From positions 1 to 46,504 of the forward strand of contig CAJWAC010000010.1 in assembly GCA_913020555.1 (NCBI GenBank): a stretch of DNA of 46,504 bases, in the 5' to 3' direction. The notes below the pieces were generated by a model that was given only the letters and a program-made list of their open reading frames with translations, was not told the DNA's origin and did not search any database. A program made the position numbers and the translations under genes. Origin of the DNA: an uncultured Polaribacter sp. (GTDB lineage Bacteria; Bacteroidota; Bacteroidia; Flavobacteriales; Flavobacteriaceae). Shown here piece by piece: positions 27,245 to 35,020 of this stretch (positions are counted from its first letter, which is position 1; every line of letters starts with the position of its first letter).

Positions 27245-28413
27245 AGATTTTAATGGTACATAATAAATATGGAAAACACAGTGGAGAAGAAGCTGTAGTA
27301 AATGCTCAAATACGACTATTAGAGGAAAATGGTCATACCGTTGTTACCTATTTTCGAAGTAGTGAAGAATTGGAGACGATGTCAATGGCAAAAGCTAAAG
27401 CGTTTTTTTTAGGATTAAGAAACAATAAAGCTATTGCAGATATTAAAGAAATTATCACTAGAGAAAACCCAGACCTTGCTCACGTTCATAATTTGTATCC
27501 AATTATTTCGCCAGCGGTTTTGCCAGTGATAAAAAGTTTTGGAGTTCCATTAGTAATGACAGTGCACAATTATAGATTTATATGTCCTAATGGCTTGTTT
27601 TTTACCAAAGGTGCTGTCTGTGAAAAATGCACAGGTCCTAAAAAGGAATTAAGTAGTATTCTAAATAATTGTGAGGGTTCTATTTTTAAAAGTACAGGAT
27701 ATGCACTTCGTAATTTTTGGTCAAGAATTACTAAAAAATATAAAAATCATGTGGATAAATATTTGTGCTTAAATGATTTTCAAAAAGAAAAATTAATTGA
27801 AAATGGTTTCAATAGAGAAAAATGTGAAGTAATACCAAATTTTTACAATAAACAATTAGAGGATAAGAACTATAACTTAAAAAATAAAAATTATATTGCT
27901 TTTGCTGGTAGAATTAGCCCTGAAAAAGGGTTGCCAATTTTAATTAAAGCTGCTAAAAAATTACCAAGTATTACTTTTCAATTAGCAGGCTTAATGAGGC
28001 CAAGTTATAAAGATGAAATAGGAGAAATACCGGTAAATGTAATATTAAGAGGCAGATTAAATACGGATGAAATGAAAACTTTTTATGAAAATGCTAGAAT
28101 GCTAGTACATACAAGTATTTGTTACGAAGGTTTTCCAATGGTTTTTCCTGAAGCAATGGCCTATAAATTACCAATAATTGCTCCTAATTTAGCAGGTTAC
28201 CCAGAGATTGTAGAGGATGATTTTAACGGATTTTTATTTGAACCAGAAAATGGCGAAGATTTAGCTAAAAAAATAGACACTATTTGGAATAACGAGAATG
28301 AACTAATGCGTTTAGGAAACAACGGATTTAAAAAAGTAACACAAAAATATAGCAAGCAATTTTATTATATTTCATTGATAAATGCTTATCAAAATATATT
28401 ACCTCAATTGTAA
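27241..28413 (+). CDS. glycosyltransferase family 4 protein
   Basis: The 390-residue enzyme begins MKILMVHNKYGKHSGEEAVV, a GT4 start with an 'SGEE' donor loop. The second Rossmann half has FAGRISPEKGLPILIKAAKK, FQLAGLMRPSYKDEI, and the catalytic region CYEGFPMVFPEAMAYKLPII with both conserved glutamates, then NLAGYPEIVEDD. A cluster of four cysteines between 145 and 165 (CPNGL, CEKCTG, NCEG) is common in this GT4 group. Starts by ATGA overlap; the GT26 gene follows after 5 bp. Confidence 0.9.
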   Translation: MKILMVHNKYGKHSGEEAVVNAQIRLLEENGHTVVTYFRSSEELETMSMAKAKAFFLGLRNNKAIADIKEIITRENPDLAHVHNLYPIISPAVLPVIKSFGVPLVMTVHNYRFICPNGLFFTKGAVCEKCTGPKKELSSILNNCEGSIFKSTGYALRNFWSRITKKYKNHVDKYLCLNDFQKEKLIENGFNREKCEVIPNFYNKQLEDKNYNLKNKNYIAFAGRISPEKGLPILIKAAKKLPSITFQLAGLMRPSYKDEIGEIPVNVILRGRLNTDEMKTFYENARMLVHTSICYEGFPMVFPEAMAYKLPIIAPNLAGYPEIVEDDFNGFLFEPENGEDLAKKIDTIWNNENELMRLGNNGFKKVTQKYSKQFYYISLINAYQNILPQL

Positions 28414-28418
28414 GAATT

Positions 28419-29141
28419 ATGGATCTATTAAACATTATCGATAATCATATTTTTTCTAAAGATTTAAATACTTTAGATTTAAATAAACGAACAGTAATAA
28501 ACACTATAAACCCACACTCTTATTGCGTTGCAAAATCTGATTCTTTATTTGAAAAAGCACTTTTAGATAGTGATATATTATTACCTGATGGATCAGGAAT
28601 TGTTTTGGCGGCTAATTTTCTTAGAAAAAAAAAGATAAAGAAAATTGCTGGTGCTGATATACATCAATATCTATTGCAATATGCGCATAACAATGGGAAG
28701 AAGATTTTTTATTTAGGTGCAGCTCCAAAAACACTAGAATTAATAGGGAAAAAAATTTCTATAGAATACCCTAATATTAAAATAGGTAGTTACTCACCTC
28801 CTTATAAAACTGAATTTTCTAAAGAAGATTCAAGAAAAATGATTCAAGAAGTCAATCAATTTAATCCAGATATTCTTTTTGTGGGAATGACAGCCCCAAA
28901 ACAAGAAAAATGGGTGGCTTCAAATCAGAGTAATTTAAATGCTACCATAATTGTTTCTATTGGTGCTGTTTTTGATTTTTATTCAGGTACTGTGCAAAGA
29001 TCTAGCTCTTTTTGGATTAAAATGGGTTTAGAATGGTTGCCTAGATTGATAAAAGAACCAAAAAGATTGTGGCATAGAAATTTTGTATCTACCCCAAAGT
29101 TTTTATGGTATTTAATAAAAACAAAAATTGCAAACATCTAA
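28419..29141 (+). CDS. WecG/TagA/CpsF family (GT26) glycosyltransferase
   Basis: The 240-residue protein shows the GT26 signatures: INTINPHSYCVAKSD, LLDSDILLPDGSGIVLAANF with the catalytic Asp, KIAGADIHQYLLQYA, KKIFYLGAAPKTLE, DILFVGMTAPKQEKW, and the C-terminal SIGAVFDFYSGTVQRSS and WLPRLIKEPKRLWHR. Such enzymes add the second sugar (for example ManNAc or ManNAcA) to an undecaprenyl-diphosphate-linked primer. That makes this an early step of repeat-unit assembly. It is the last gene of the coupled block; 327 bp separate it from the export genes. Confidence 0.92.
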   Translation: MDLLNIIDNHIFSKDLNTLDLNKRTVINTINPHSYCVAKSDSLFEKALLDSDILLPDGSGIVLAANFLRKKKIKKIAGADIHQYLLQYAHNNGKKIFYLGAAPKTLELIGKKISIEYPNIKIGSYSPPYKTEFSKEDSRKMIQEVNQFNPDILFVGMTAPKQEKWVASNQSNLNATIIVSIGAVFDFYSGTVQRSSSFWIKMGLEWLPRLIKEPKRLWHRNFVSTPKFLWYLIKTKIANI

Positions 29142-29468
29142 TAAAAGTAGATAATTCGTTTTTTTTTGGTATATTTCGTTAAATATTAAAATAAAAGATT
29201 ATTACAATTATAAAATAACCAAATGCCCCAATTAATATGAGTATTATCTGTAAAGTAATACGCATTAATTTAGACAATATTTCTTATTTTATACCATTTT
29301 ATTTCCCTGTGTATAATTAGAACATCAAAATCTAAAAAGTTAATGGTATTTATCAATCACCAATTTTATTAGTTAATTAGGATACTAGGTTTAGTATTAG
29401 TGTAGTTCAATTAATATTTTTAAATAAGAGTATTTTAATTATTAAAATGTAAATTAAAATTTGAAACC
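29142..29468. other. intergenic region before the polysaccharide export genes
   Basis: This 327-bp AT-rich gap separates the biosynthesis block from wza-wzc and probably contains a separate promoter. TATATTTC at 29170-29177 resembles a -7 box but lacks the final G. A short perfect palindrome ATACTA-GGTT-TAGTAT lies at 29382-29397, about 70 bp ahead of the wza-like start, and could be an operator. No gene or terminator is recognisable. Confidence 0.45.
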
Positions 29469-30245
29469 ATGTTTTTTTCGTTGAATAAATATTTATCAGT
29501 GGTCTTATTTTTATTAATGTTAACTTCTTGTGCAAGTAAGAAGGACGTTTTGTATTTTCAAGATATTGATAATTTAAATGTGAGAAAACTAAATTATTCG
29601 AGTTCTAAGATTCAGATAGATGATATTATTAATATAAAAGTAACCGCTTTAAATGCTGAGTCTGTTGCCCCTTATAATTTAGAAAATGGGATATCACCAA
29701 ATACAAGTTTTATAGAAATTTTAAAGCTTCAAGGTTATTTGGTTTCAAAAGAAGGAGAAATTGTTTTTCCAATTCTAGGTAATATAAAAGTGATAGATAA
29801 AACTATTTCAGACCTTGAAAATCACATTAAAAAGTTATTAATCGATGGAGGACATGTAGTAGATCCTACAGTAAGTGTTAGACTTTTAAACTCAAAATTT
29901 ACTGTTTTGGGAGAAGTAAAGCAGGCAGGTACTTTTAATATAACAGAAAATAATATTAATCTTCTTCAAGCTATTGGTTATGCAGGAGATTTAACAATAA
30001 ATGGTTCAAGAAAAGATGTTCTAATTATTAGAATTAAAGATGGTAAGCAGTTTACTCAAAAAATTGATTTAACAACAACTGATTGGTTTAATAGTGAGTA
30101 TTATTATATAAAACAGAATGATGTGATTCTAGTAAATCCAAATACAAACAAAATTAAAAGTTCGGGGTTTTTAGGTACTTCAGCTGCTGTAATGTCCGCT
30201 ATTTCTTTAGTATTAACCTCTATATTAATTTTTATAAGTAGTTAA
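29469..30245 (+). CDS. wza: polysaccharide biosynthesis/export lipoprotein (Wza/OPX family)
   Basis: The 258-residue protein has a lipoprotein signal (MLTSCASKK lipobox), then the export domain (YFQDIDNLNVRKL, IDDIINIKVTALNAES, GYLVSKEGEIVFPILGNIKV). One SLBB domain follows (FTVLGEVKQAGTFNITENN, LLQAIGYAGDLTINGSRKD), and a C-terminal hydrophobic segment covers about 238-257. The outer-membrane export channel partners with an inner-membrane Wzc kinase, encoded 5 bp downstream. The short length and single SLBB with a C-terminal membrane helix are usual for Bacteroidota. Confidence 0.92.
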   Translation: MFFSLNKYLSVVLFLLMLTSCASKKDVLYFQDIDNLNVRKLNYSSSKIQIDDIINIKVTALNAESVAPYNLENGISPNTSFIEILKLQGYLVSKEGEIVFPILGNIKVIDKTISDLENHIKKLLIDGGHVVDPTVSVRLLNSKFTVLGEVKQAGTFNITENNINLLQAIGYAGDLTINGSRKDVLIIRIKDGKQFTQKIDLTTTDWFNSEYYYIKQNDVILVNPNTNKIKSSGFLGTSAAVMSAISLVLTSILIFISS

Positions 30246-30250
30246 TTGCA

Positions 30251-32605
30251 ATGAATAAAGAGATGCCATTTTTTAAATCTAAAAAGAAAGAAACGTTTAA
30301 TTTAAAACGTGAAATTTTTAGATATGCCAGAAATTGGAAATGGTTTTTATTATCAATAATTATACTTTTAATAATTGCATTTTTTGGTAATAAAACAAGA
30401 CCAGAAATTTACGAGACTTCGGCTAGAGTAAAAATCATTAATCAAAAGATGAATGAGATAGAGTTGCCGGGTAATTTAACCTCATTATTTGAAGATTCTA
30501 AGGTAAATTTAGAAAATGAAATAGAGATTTTTAAATCCTATAGAATTCTAGAAAAAGTAGCAAAAAGTTTAAAACTGAATGTTAGGTATTACAATATAAC
30601 AGAAACAAAAACAACTCAAGTTTGGGGTATTCCTCTAAAAATTTGGCCAATTAGTGACTTAAATCCTCTGCCTACAGAGGGAGAATACATTATAAATGTT
30701 AATGAGAATGGATATTCAATTTTAGATTTGAATAATAAAAAATGGAAAGTAAATTCACTTTCCATGGATAAAGCCTTTAAGGATTTACCTTTTTTAATAA
30801 CGTTAGACGCTATTGATAACTTCAAGAATTTGAAAAATAAGAAAATTAAAGTAAGATTCTTTACAATTAAAGAAGCTACTTTAAGGCTGCTGAATGGTTT
30901 AAATATTGTTCAAGTGGGTAAAGATAGTGAAATACTAAAAATTTCTTTAAGAAATGAAAGTAGTGCAAGGTCAGAGGCAATCCTAAATGATATTATAGAG
31001 AAATTTAATGAAGATGGTATAGGAGATAGAAAACTTATTTTCCAAAGAACTATTGATTTTGTTGACGAAAGGTTTATAGATTTAACAAAAGAATTGGACT
31101 CAATAGAAAATGAAAAAAGAAGCTTTAAAAGAATTAATAAGCTTACAGATATTGAGATGGATACAGAGCGTAATTTATCTGATAAATCAAGCTCTAACCT
31201 TCAAAAAACAAATCTTGAAACTCAGCTGGAGATAGCAAGAATCATTAGAAAGACCCTTACTAGTAACAGTGATTCTGAATTATTACCCGTAAATATTGGT
31301 CTTGGTATAACAGGTATTAATGATCAAATTGTTCTTTACAACCGCAAATTATTAGAAATTAACAAGTTAAAGATTAGTGGTGGTGTAAATAATCCATTAA
31401 TCAAAAACTTAAATGAGGAAATCAATAATTTAAAAAACAATATTTTTACATCTGTCGTAACTTATCAGAAAAAATCTGAAACAGCATTAAATAACATTAA
31501 AGTTATTGATGGGAAAAATAAAGGTTTCTTTAAAGAATTACCAAATAAGGAAAAGATTTTGCGAGAGATTGAAAGGGATCAGACAATTAAAGAAAATTTG
31601 TTTATTTTTCTTTTACAAAGAAGAGAAGAGGCATCTATAAATTTGGTAATAACAGCGCCAACGTTAAAGGTTGTAGATTATGCAATTACCAACCTTATAC
31701 CGGTATCCGAAAGTCCAAGAATGGTTTATGCAAAAGCCTTTATAGCAGGTTTAGTAATCCCTTTTGTAATTTTATATTTGATGTTTTTTATAGATACAAA
31801 AATTCAATCCAAAGAAGATTTGTATGCCAATATTACAACAAGTTATGTTATTGGTGATATTACTCTTTCAACGGACGGAAAAACATTCAATGGCAAAAGT
31901 GATAATTCTGATTTGGCTGAGGGTTTTAGAATGTTGAGAACAAATATTGGATATGTGTTTAAGACCTTTCCTGAAAAGAATTCACCAAAAATTATTATGA
32001 TTACTTCATCTAGTGAAGAAGAAGGAAAAACTTTTTGTGCTATAAACTTGGCTTTATCGTATTCAATTTTAAATAAAAAGGTACTTCTTTTAGATACTAA
32101 TTTTAGAAATCCAGAAATTCCTAATTCCTTAACATTAAAAAATTATAAAAATAAAGGACTGTCTGATTTTCTTTTGAATGAAGTAAGTGATTTAAAAGAT
32201 TTAGTTTGTTACCATAAAATAGATAATACAAATTTAGATGTTATAACAACTGGAAAATTATCAAAATCACCAGCAGAACTATTGGCAAATGGAAAAATAA
32301 AAGAACTTATAGATTTAGTTAAAGATCATTATGATTATATTATTATGGATACTACTGCAACAACTTCAGTAACAGATACCTTGTTGATTTCCGAGATTGC
32401 AGATATTACTTTATATGTGGCTAAAGCCAATTATACAAATAAGAAAGATATTGCTTTTTCTGAAGAACTAATTGCAACAAATAGACTTAAAAACGTAAGT
32501 TATGTTTTTAATGGAGTTCCATCTAACTCATTTTTAAAAAGTAAAAAAATAAAATCAATAAGGGCAAAATTAGGTTTTAGGAAATTCAAAAGTAAAAAAG
32601 TATAG
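30251..32605 (+). CDS. wzc: Wzc-type polysaccharide copolymerase and BY-kinase-like ATPase, lacking a tyrosine tail
   Basis: The 784-residue protein has a Wzz domain with membrane helix near residues 28-45, a long periplasmic coiled-coil part, a GNVR-like region and second membrane helix (about 495-515). A cytoplasmic P-loop domain follows: Walker A at about 580-590 (ITSSSEEEGKTFC), Walker A' LLLDTNFRNP and Walker B YDYIIMDT. It controls chain length and export with Wza. Two oddities: the usual 'PGEGKS' of Walker A is EEEGKT, and the C-terminus (after FNGVPSNSF) is 25 Lys/Arg-rich residues without the tyrosine cluster that BY-kinases normally autophosphorylate. It may act as an ATPase without tyrosine signalling. 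Confidence 0.9.
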   Translation: MNKEMPFFKSKKKETFNLKREIFRYARNWKWFLLSIIILLIIAFFGNKTRPEIYETSARVKIINQKMNEIELPGNLTSLFEDSKVNLENEIEIFKSYRILEKVAKSLKLNVRYYNITETKTTQVWGIPLKIWPISDLNPLPTEGEYIINVNENGYSILDLNNKKWKVNSLSMDKAFKDLPFLITLDAIDNFKNLKNKKIKVRFFTIKEATLRLLNGLNIVQVGKDSEILKISLRNESSARSEAILNDIIEKFNEDGIGDRKLIFQRTIDFVDERFIDLTKELDSIENEKRSFKRINKLTDIEMDTERNLSDKSSSNLQKTNLETQLEIARIIRKTLTSNSDSELLPVNIGLGITGINDQIVLYNRKLLEINKLKISGGVNNPLIKNLNEEINNLKNNIFTSVVTYQKKSETALNNIKVIDGKNKGFFKELPNKEKILREIERDQTIKENLFIFLLQRREEASINLVITAPTLKVVDYAITNLIPVSESPRMVYAKAFIAGLVIPFVILYLMFFIDTKIQSKEDLYANITTSYVIGDITLSTDGKTFNGKSDNSDLAEGFRMLRTNIGYVFKTFPEKNSPKIIMITSSSEEEGKTFCAINLALSYSILNKKVLLLDTNFRNPEIPNSLTLKNYKNKGLSDFLLNEVSDLKDLVCYHKIDNTNLDVITTGKLSKSPAELLANGKIKELIDLVKDHYDYIIMDTTATTSVTDTLLISEIADITLYVAKANYTNKKDIAFSEELIATNRLKNVSYVFNGVPSNSFLKSKKIKSIRAKLGFRKFKSKKV

Positions 32606-32713
32606 CTCGAAAATTACACATAGTTAAACTAATTCCTGTTTATTTAAGAAATGTTTAAAATATTGCATTAGAGTTGGTTTATTCATAATAATGATGGTTA
32701 ATTTCTAATAATA

Positions 32714-32744
32714 TTTGTGTTTCTAATTTTAATCTTTAGATTTG
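32714..32744 (+). promoter_or_regulatory. promoter of the Phe/Tyr operon
   Basis: TTTG (32714-32717), a 19-base spacer and TAGATTTG (32737-32744) match the full Bacteroidota promoter TTTG-N19-TAnnTTTG exactly. Transcription should begin a few bases further on, about 18 bases before the leader-peptide ATG at 32767. Confidence 0.75.
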
Positions 32745-32766
32745 TTTTTTATTAAAAGGAAAACCA

Positions 32767-32844
32767 ATGTTAAATAAAAATTATACCCGTTTCTTTTTTT
32801 ACTTTTATTTTTACAATAAGAGAAGAGACTTTGTATGTTTTTAA
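32767..32844 (+). CDS. Phe/Tyr-rich leader peptide of the aromatic amino acid attenuator
   Basis: The 25-codon frame begins at ATG 32767 with a Shine-Dalgarno-like AAAAGGA ending six bases before it, and ends at TAA 32842-32844. Codons 9-16 encode FFFYFYFY without interruption (32791-32814); with Tyr6, Phe22 and Phe25, 11 of 25 residues are Phe or Tyr. The peptide itself need have no function: a ribosome starved for charged tRNA-Phe or tRNA-Tyr would stall on this run. It precedes a prephenate dehydratase, aminotransferase, prephenate dehydrogenase and DAHP synthase/chorismate mutase operon, exactly the enzymes making Phe and Tyr, and is followed by overlapping antiterminator and terminator hairpins. 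Confidence 0.88.
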   Translation: MLNKNYTRFFFYFYFYNKRRDFVCF

Positions 32845-32870
32845 AAAGCATAAAAAATATATAAAGTCTC
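32825..32870 (+). promoter_or_regulatory. antiterminator of the Phe/Tyr attenuator
   Basis: GAGACTTT (32825-32832), inside codons 20-22 of the leader peptide, is perfectly complementary to AAAGTCTC (32863-32870), the left arm of the downstream terminator. TATG-TTTT and AAAA-CAT stretches inside the loop can extend the pairing. A ribosome stalled on the Phe/Tyr run leaves the first arm free, so this hairpin forms and blocks the terminator. A ribosome reaching the stop codon covers it. Confidence 0.82.
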
Positions 32871-32895
32871 GAATTTACTTCGAGACTTTTTTTTT
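32863..32895 (+). terminator. attenuator terminator of the Phe/Tyr operon
   Basis: AAAGTCTCGAA (32863-32873) pairs perfectly with TTCGAGACTTT (32879-32889) around a 5-base loop, followed by nine T residues (32887-32895). It is a strong intrinsic terminator placed 18 bp ahead of the first structural gene and shares its left arm with the antiterminator. It should also stop transcripts arriving from the polysaccharide export genes. Confidence 0.92.
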
Positions 32896-32912
32896 GAAAT
32901 AAATCTAATAGT

Positions 32913-33743
32913 TTGAAAAATATAATTGCCATACAAGGAGCAGAGGGCTCAAATCATCATAAAATTGCAAGAGATTTTTATGGAGTAGATATTCAATTAA
33001 AAGAATGTATGTCTTTTGATGTTTTGGTAGCTAGCTTATTAGATAACTCAGCAAGTTTAGGAGTTATGGCTTTAGAGAATACAATTGCAGGTTCAATTAT
33101 TCCTAATTATGCTTTAATTGATACCAATAATTTACACATTATAGGTGAAAAATATTTAAATATTCATCATCATTTAATGGCTTTAAAAGATCAAGAAATA
33201 AATGATATAACAGAAGTATGGTCGCATCCAATGGCTTTGTTGCAGTGTAAAGAGTTTTTCAAAAAATACCCTCATATTAAATTGGTAGAAGATGTGGATA
33301 CTGCAGAAGTTGCAAAAAGAATATCAAAAGAAAAGTTGATAGGGATCGCGGCAATAGCACCAAAAATTGCGGCAGAAATTTTTGATTTAGCAATTATTGA
33401 AGATGAAATTCAGACGATAAAGGATAACTCTACACGATTTGTAATTGTTCAAACTGATGAGCCAAAATTAAATAAAGATGTAAATAAGGCATCTATTAAA
33501 TTTCAACTGAGTCATAAAAGAGGAAGTTTAGCAGCTATTTTAAATGTGTTAAGTGATTGTAAAATGAATTTAACTAAAATTCAATCGTTGCCAGTTATTG
33601 AAACACCTTGGAAATATTCCTTTTTTGTAGATGTAACTTTTGAGGATTACTCAGCATATAAAAAAGCAAAATCTCTTATAGAAATAATGGCAGAAGAATT
33701 CAAGATTTTAGGAACTTATAAAAACGGCAGGAATAAATTATGA
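32913..33743 (+). CDS. pheA: prephenate dehydratase
   Basis: This enzyme converts prephenate to phenylpyruvate, the committed step to phenylalanine. The 276-residue stand-alone protein has the catalytic domain (AIQGAEGSNHHKIA, GVMALENTIAGSI, NSTRFVIVQ with the TRF motif near 178) and a C-terminal ACT domain (GSLAAILNVLSDCKMNLTKI). The usual ESRP of the Phe-binding site reads QSLP here, so allosteric feedback may differ; my recollection is that this is usual for Bacteroidota. The only start available after the in-frame TGA at 32895 is TTG 32913, 18 bp beyond the terminator T-tract. Chorismate mutase activity is supplied by the last gene of the operon. Overlaps the aminotransferase by ATGA. Confidence 0.93.
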   Translation: MKNIIAIQGAEGSNHHKIARDFYGVDIQLKECMSFDVLVASLLDNSASLGVMALENTIAGSIIPNYALIDTNNLHIIGEKYLNIHHHLMALKDQEINDITEVWSHPMALLQCKEFFKKYPHIKLVEDVDTAEVAKRISKEKLIGIAAIAPKIAAEIFDLAIIEDEIQTIKDNSTRFVIVQTDEPKLNKDVNKASIKFQLSHKRGSLAAILNVLSDCKMNLTKIQSLPVIETPWKYSFFVDVTFEDYSAYKKAKSLIEIMAEEFKILGTYKNGRNKL

Positions 33744-34882
33744 TACAACCAGCTAAAAGATTAGGTACAGTTCAAGAATACTATTTCTCAAGGAAGTTAA
33801 GAGAAGTTAGGGGATTAATAGCTGATGGGAAACCCATAATTAATATGGGTATAGGTTCTCCAGATTTACAGCCACCAGAAAAAGTAATAGAGGCAATTCA
33901 AGGAAGTTTAAATGATTCAAATGCTCATAAATATCAGTCTTATCAGGGATTACCAGAATTAAGAGCAGCAATTTCAACATTTTATAAAAATAAGTTTGCT
34001 GTAGATTCAAATCCGGAGAATGAAATTTTGCCTTTAATGGGAAGTAAAGAGGGAATTATGCATATTTCTATGGCTTTTTTAAATGAAGGTGATAAAGCTT
34101 TAATCCCTAATCCAGGCTATCCTACATATACTTCTGTTACAAAATTAGTTGGTGCAGAACCCTTATTTTATAATTTATGTGATCAAAATAATTGGCAACC
34201 AAATTTTGAGGAATTAGAAAATCAAAATTTAACTGATGTAAAAATAATGTGGATCAATTATCCACATATGCCAACAGGAACAGATGCCACTATTGAAACA
34301 TTTAAAAAGTTAGTTACTTTTGGTAAAAAGCATAATATTCTAATTATAAATGACAATCCTTACAGTTTTATTTTAAATGATAATCCTATCAGTATTTTAC
34401 AAGTTGAAGGAGCTAAAGAAATTGCTTTAGAGTTAAATTCCTTAAGTAAAACTTTTAATATGGCCGGTTGGCGAGTTGGAATGTTGTTAGGAAACTCAGC
34501 CTACATCAACGAAGTTCTAAAAGTAAAATCAAATATGGATTCTGGTATGTTTTACGGAATTCAAAAAGGTGCAATAGAAGCTCTTGAATTATCTGATAAT
34601 TGGTTTTTAGAGCAAAATAGAATATATAAAGAACGAAGAGAATTAATATGGCAATTGGCAGATAAGCTAAATACAACTTATAACAAAAAATCAACAGGAT
34701 TATTTGTTTGGGCAAAAATTCCTGAAGATAAAAAATCAGAGGAAGTAACAGATTCAATATTATATAATAAAGATGTTTTTATCACTCCAGGAACTGTTTT
34801 TGGTTCTCAAGGAGAAGGTTATATTCGTTTTTCTTTATGTGTATCATCAGAAATAATTAAAGAAGCAATTAGCAGGTTTTAA
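33740..34882 (+). CDS. PLP-dependent class I/II aminotransferase (probable aromatic aminotransferase)
   Basis: The 380-residue fold-type I enzyme shows GIGSPDLQPPEKVIEAI, YQSYQGLPELRAAI, NPGYPTYTSVTKLVGAEP, NYPHMPTGTDA (aspartate/aromatic class, 'HMPTG' in place of 'NPTG'), and the PLP lysine in SLSKTFNMAGWRVG, then the C-terminal arginine in GYIRFSLC. By sequence alone it resembles broad LL-diaminopimelate/aspartate-type aminotransferases. Its place between prephenate dehydratase and dehydrogenase argues that it transaminates phenylpyruvate and hydroxyphenylpyruvate to Phe and Tyr. ATGA overlap with pheA indicates coupled translation. Confidence 0.9.
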   Translation: MIQPAKRLGTVQEYYFSRKLREVRGLIADGKPIINMGIGSPDLQPPEKVIEAIQGSLNDSNAHKYQSYQGLPELRAAISTFYKNKFAVDSNPENEILPLMGSKEGIMHISMAFLNEGDKALIPNPGYPTYTSVTKLVGAEPLFYNLCDQNNWQPNFEELENQNLTDVKIMWINYPHMPTGTDATIETFKKLVTFGKKHNILIINDNPYSFILNDNPISILQVEGAKEIALELNSLSKTFNMAGWRVGMLLGNSAYINEVLKVKSNMDSGMFYGIQKGAIEALELSDNWFLEQNRIYKERRELIWQLADKLNTTYNKKSTGLFVWAKIPEDKKSEEVTDSILYNKDVFITPGTVFGSQGEGYIRFSLCVSSEIIKEAISRF

Positions 34883-34888
34883 ACAATC

Positions 34889-34978
34889 ATGAAAGGTGAA
34901 AGAGTAAGACATATGGAATATAAAAAAGGGAAAAGCATTGCTATTGATAACTATTTAGAAATTGAAAAAATAAAATAG
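34889..34978 (+). CDS. possible 29-residue small protein within the Phe/Tyr operon
   Basis: ATG 34889 opens a 29-codon frame (MKGERVRHMEYKKGKSIAID, then NYLEIEKIK) between the aminotransferase and the dehydrogenase, with a 6-bp gap after the former. The product is strongly basic with no hydrophobic segment and matches nothing I recognise. It may be a real small protein, a gene remnant or chance; there is no ribosome binding site to decide. Confidence 0.3.
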   Translation: MKGERVRHMEYKKGKSIAIDNYLEIEKIK

Positions 34979-35020
34979 TATTTGAGTAACACTAGGTTAT
35001 AACCTATTGAAAATAAAAGC

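Noticed and set aside
32729-32932. 67-codon minus-strand frame across the attenuator
   Set aside because: It covers the promoter, leader peptide and terminator of the Phe/Tyr operon; its Phe/Lys-rich composition mirrors the AT-rich leader.
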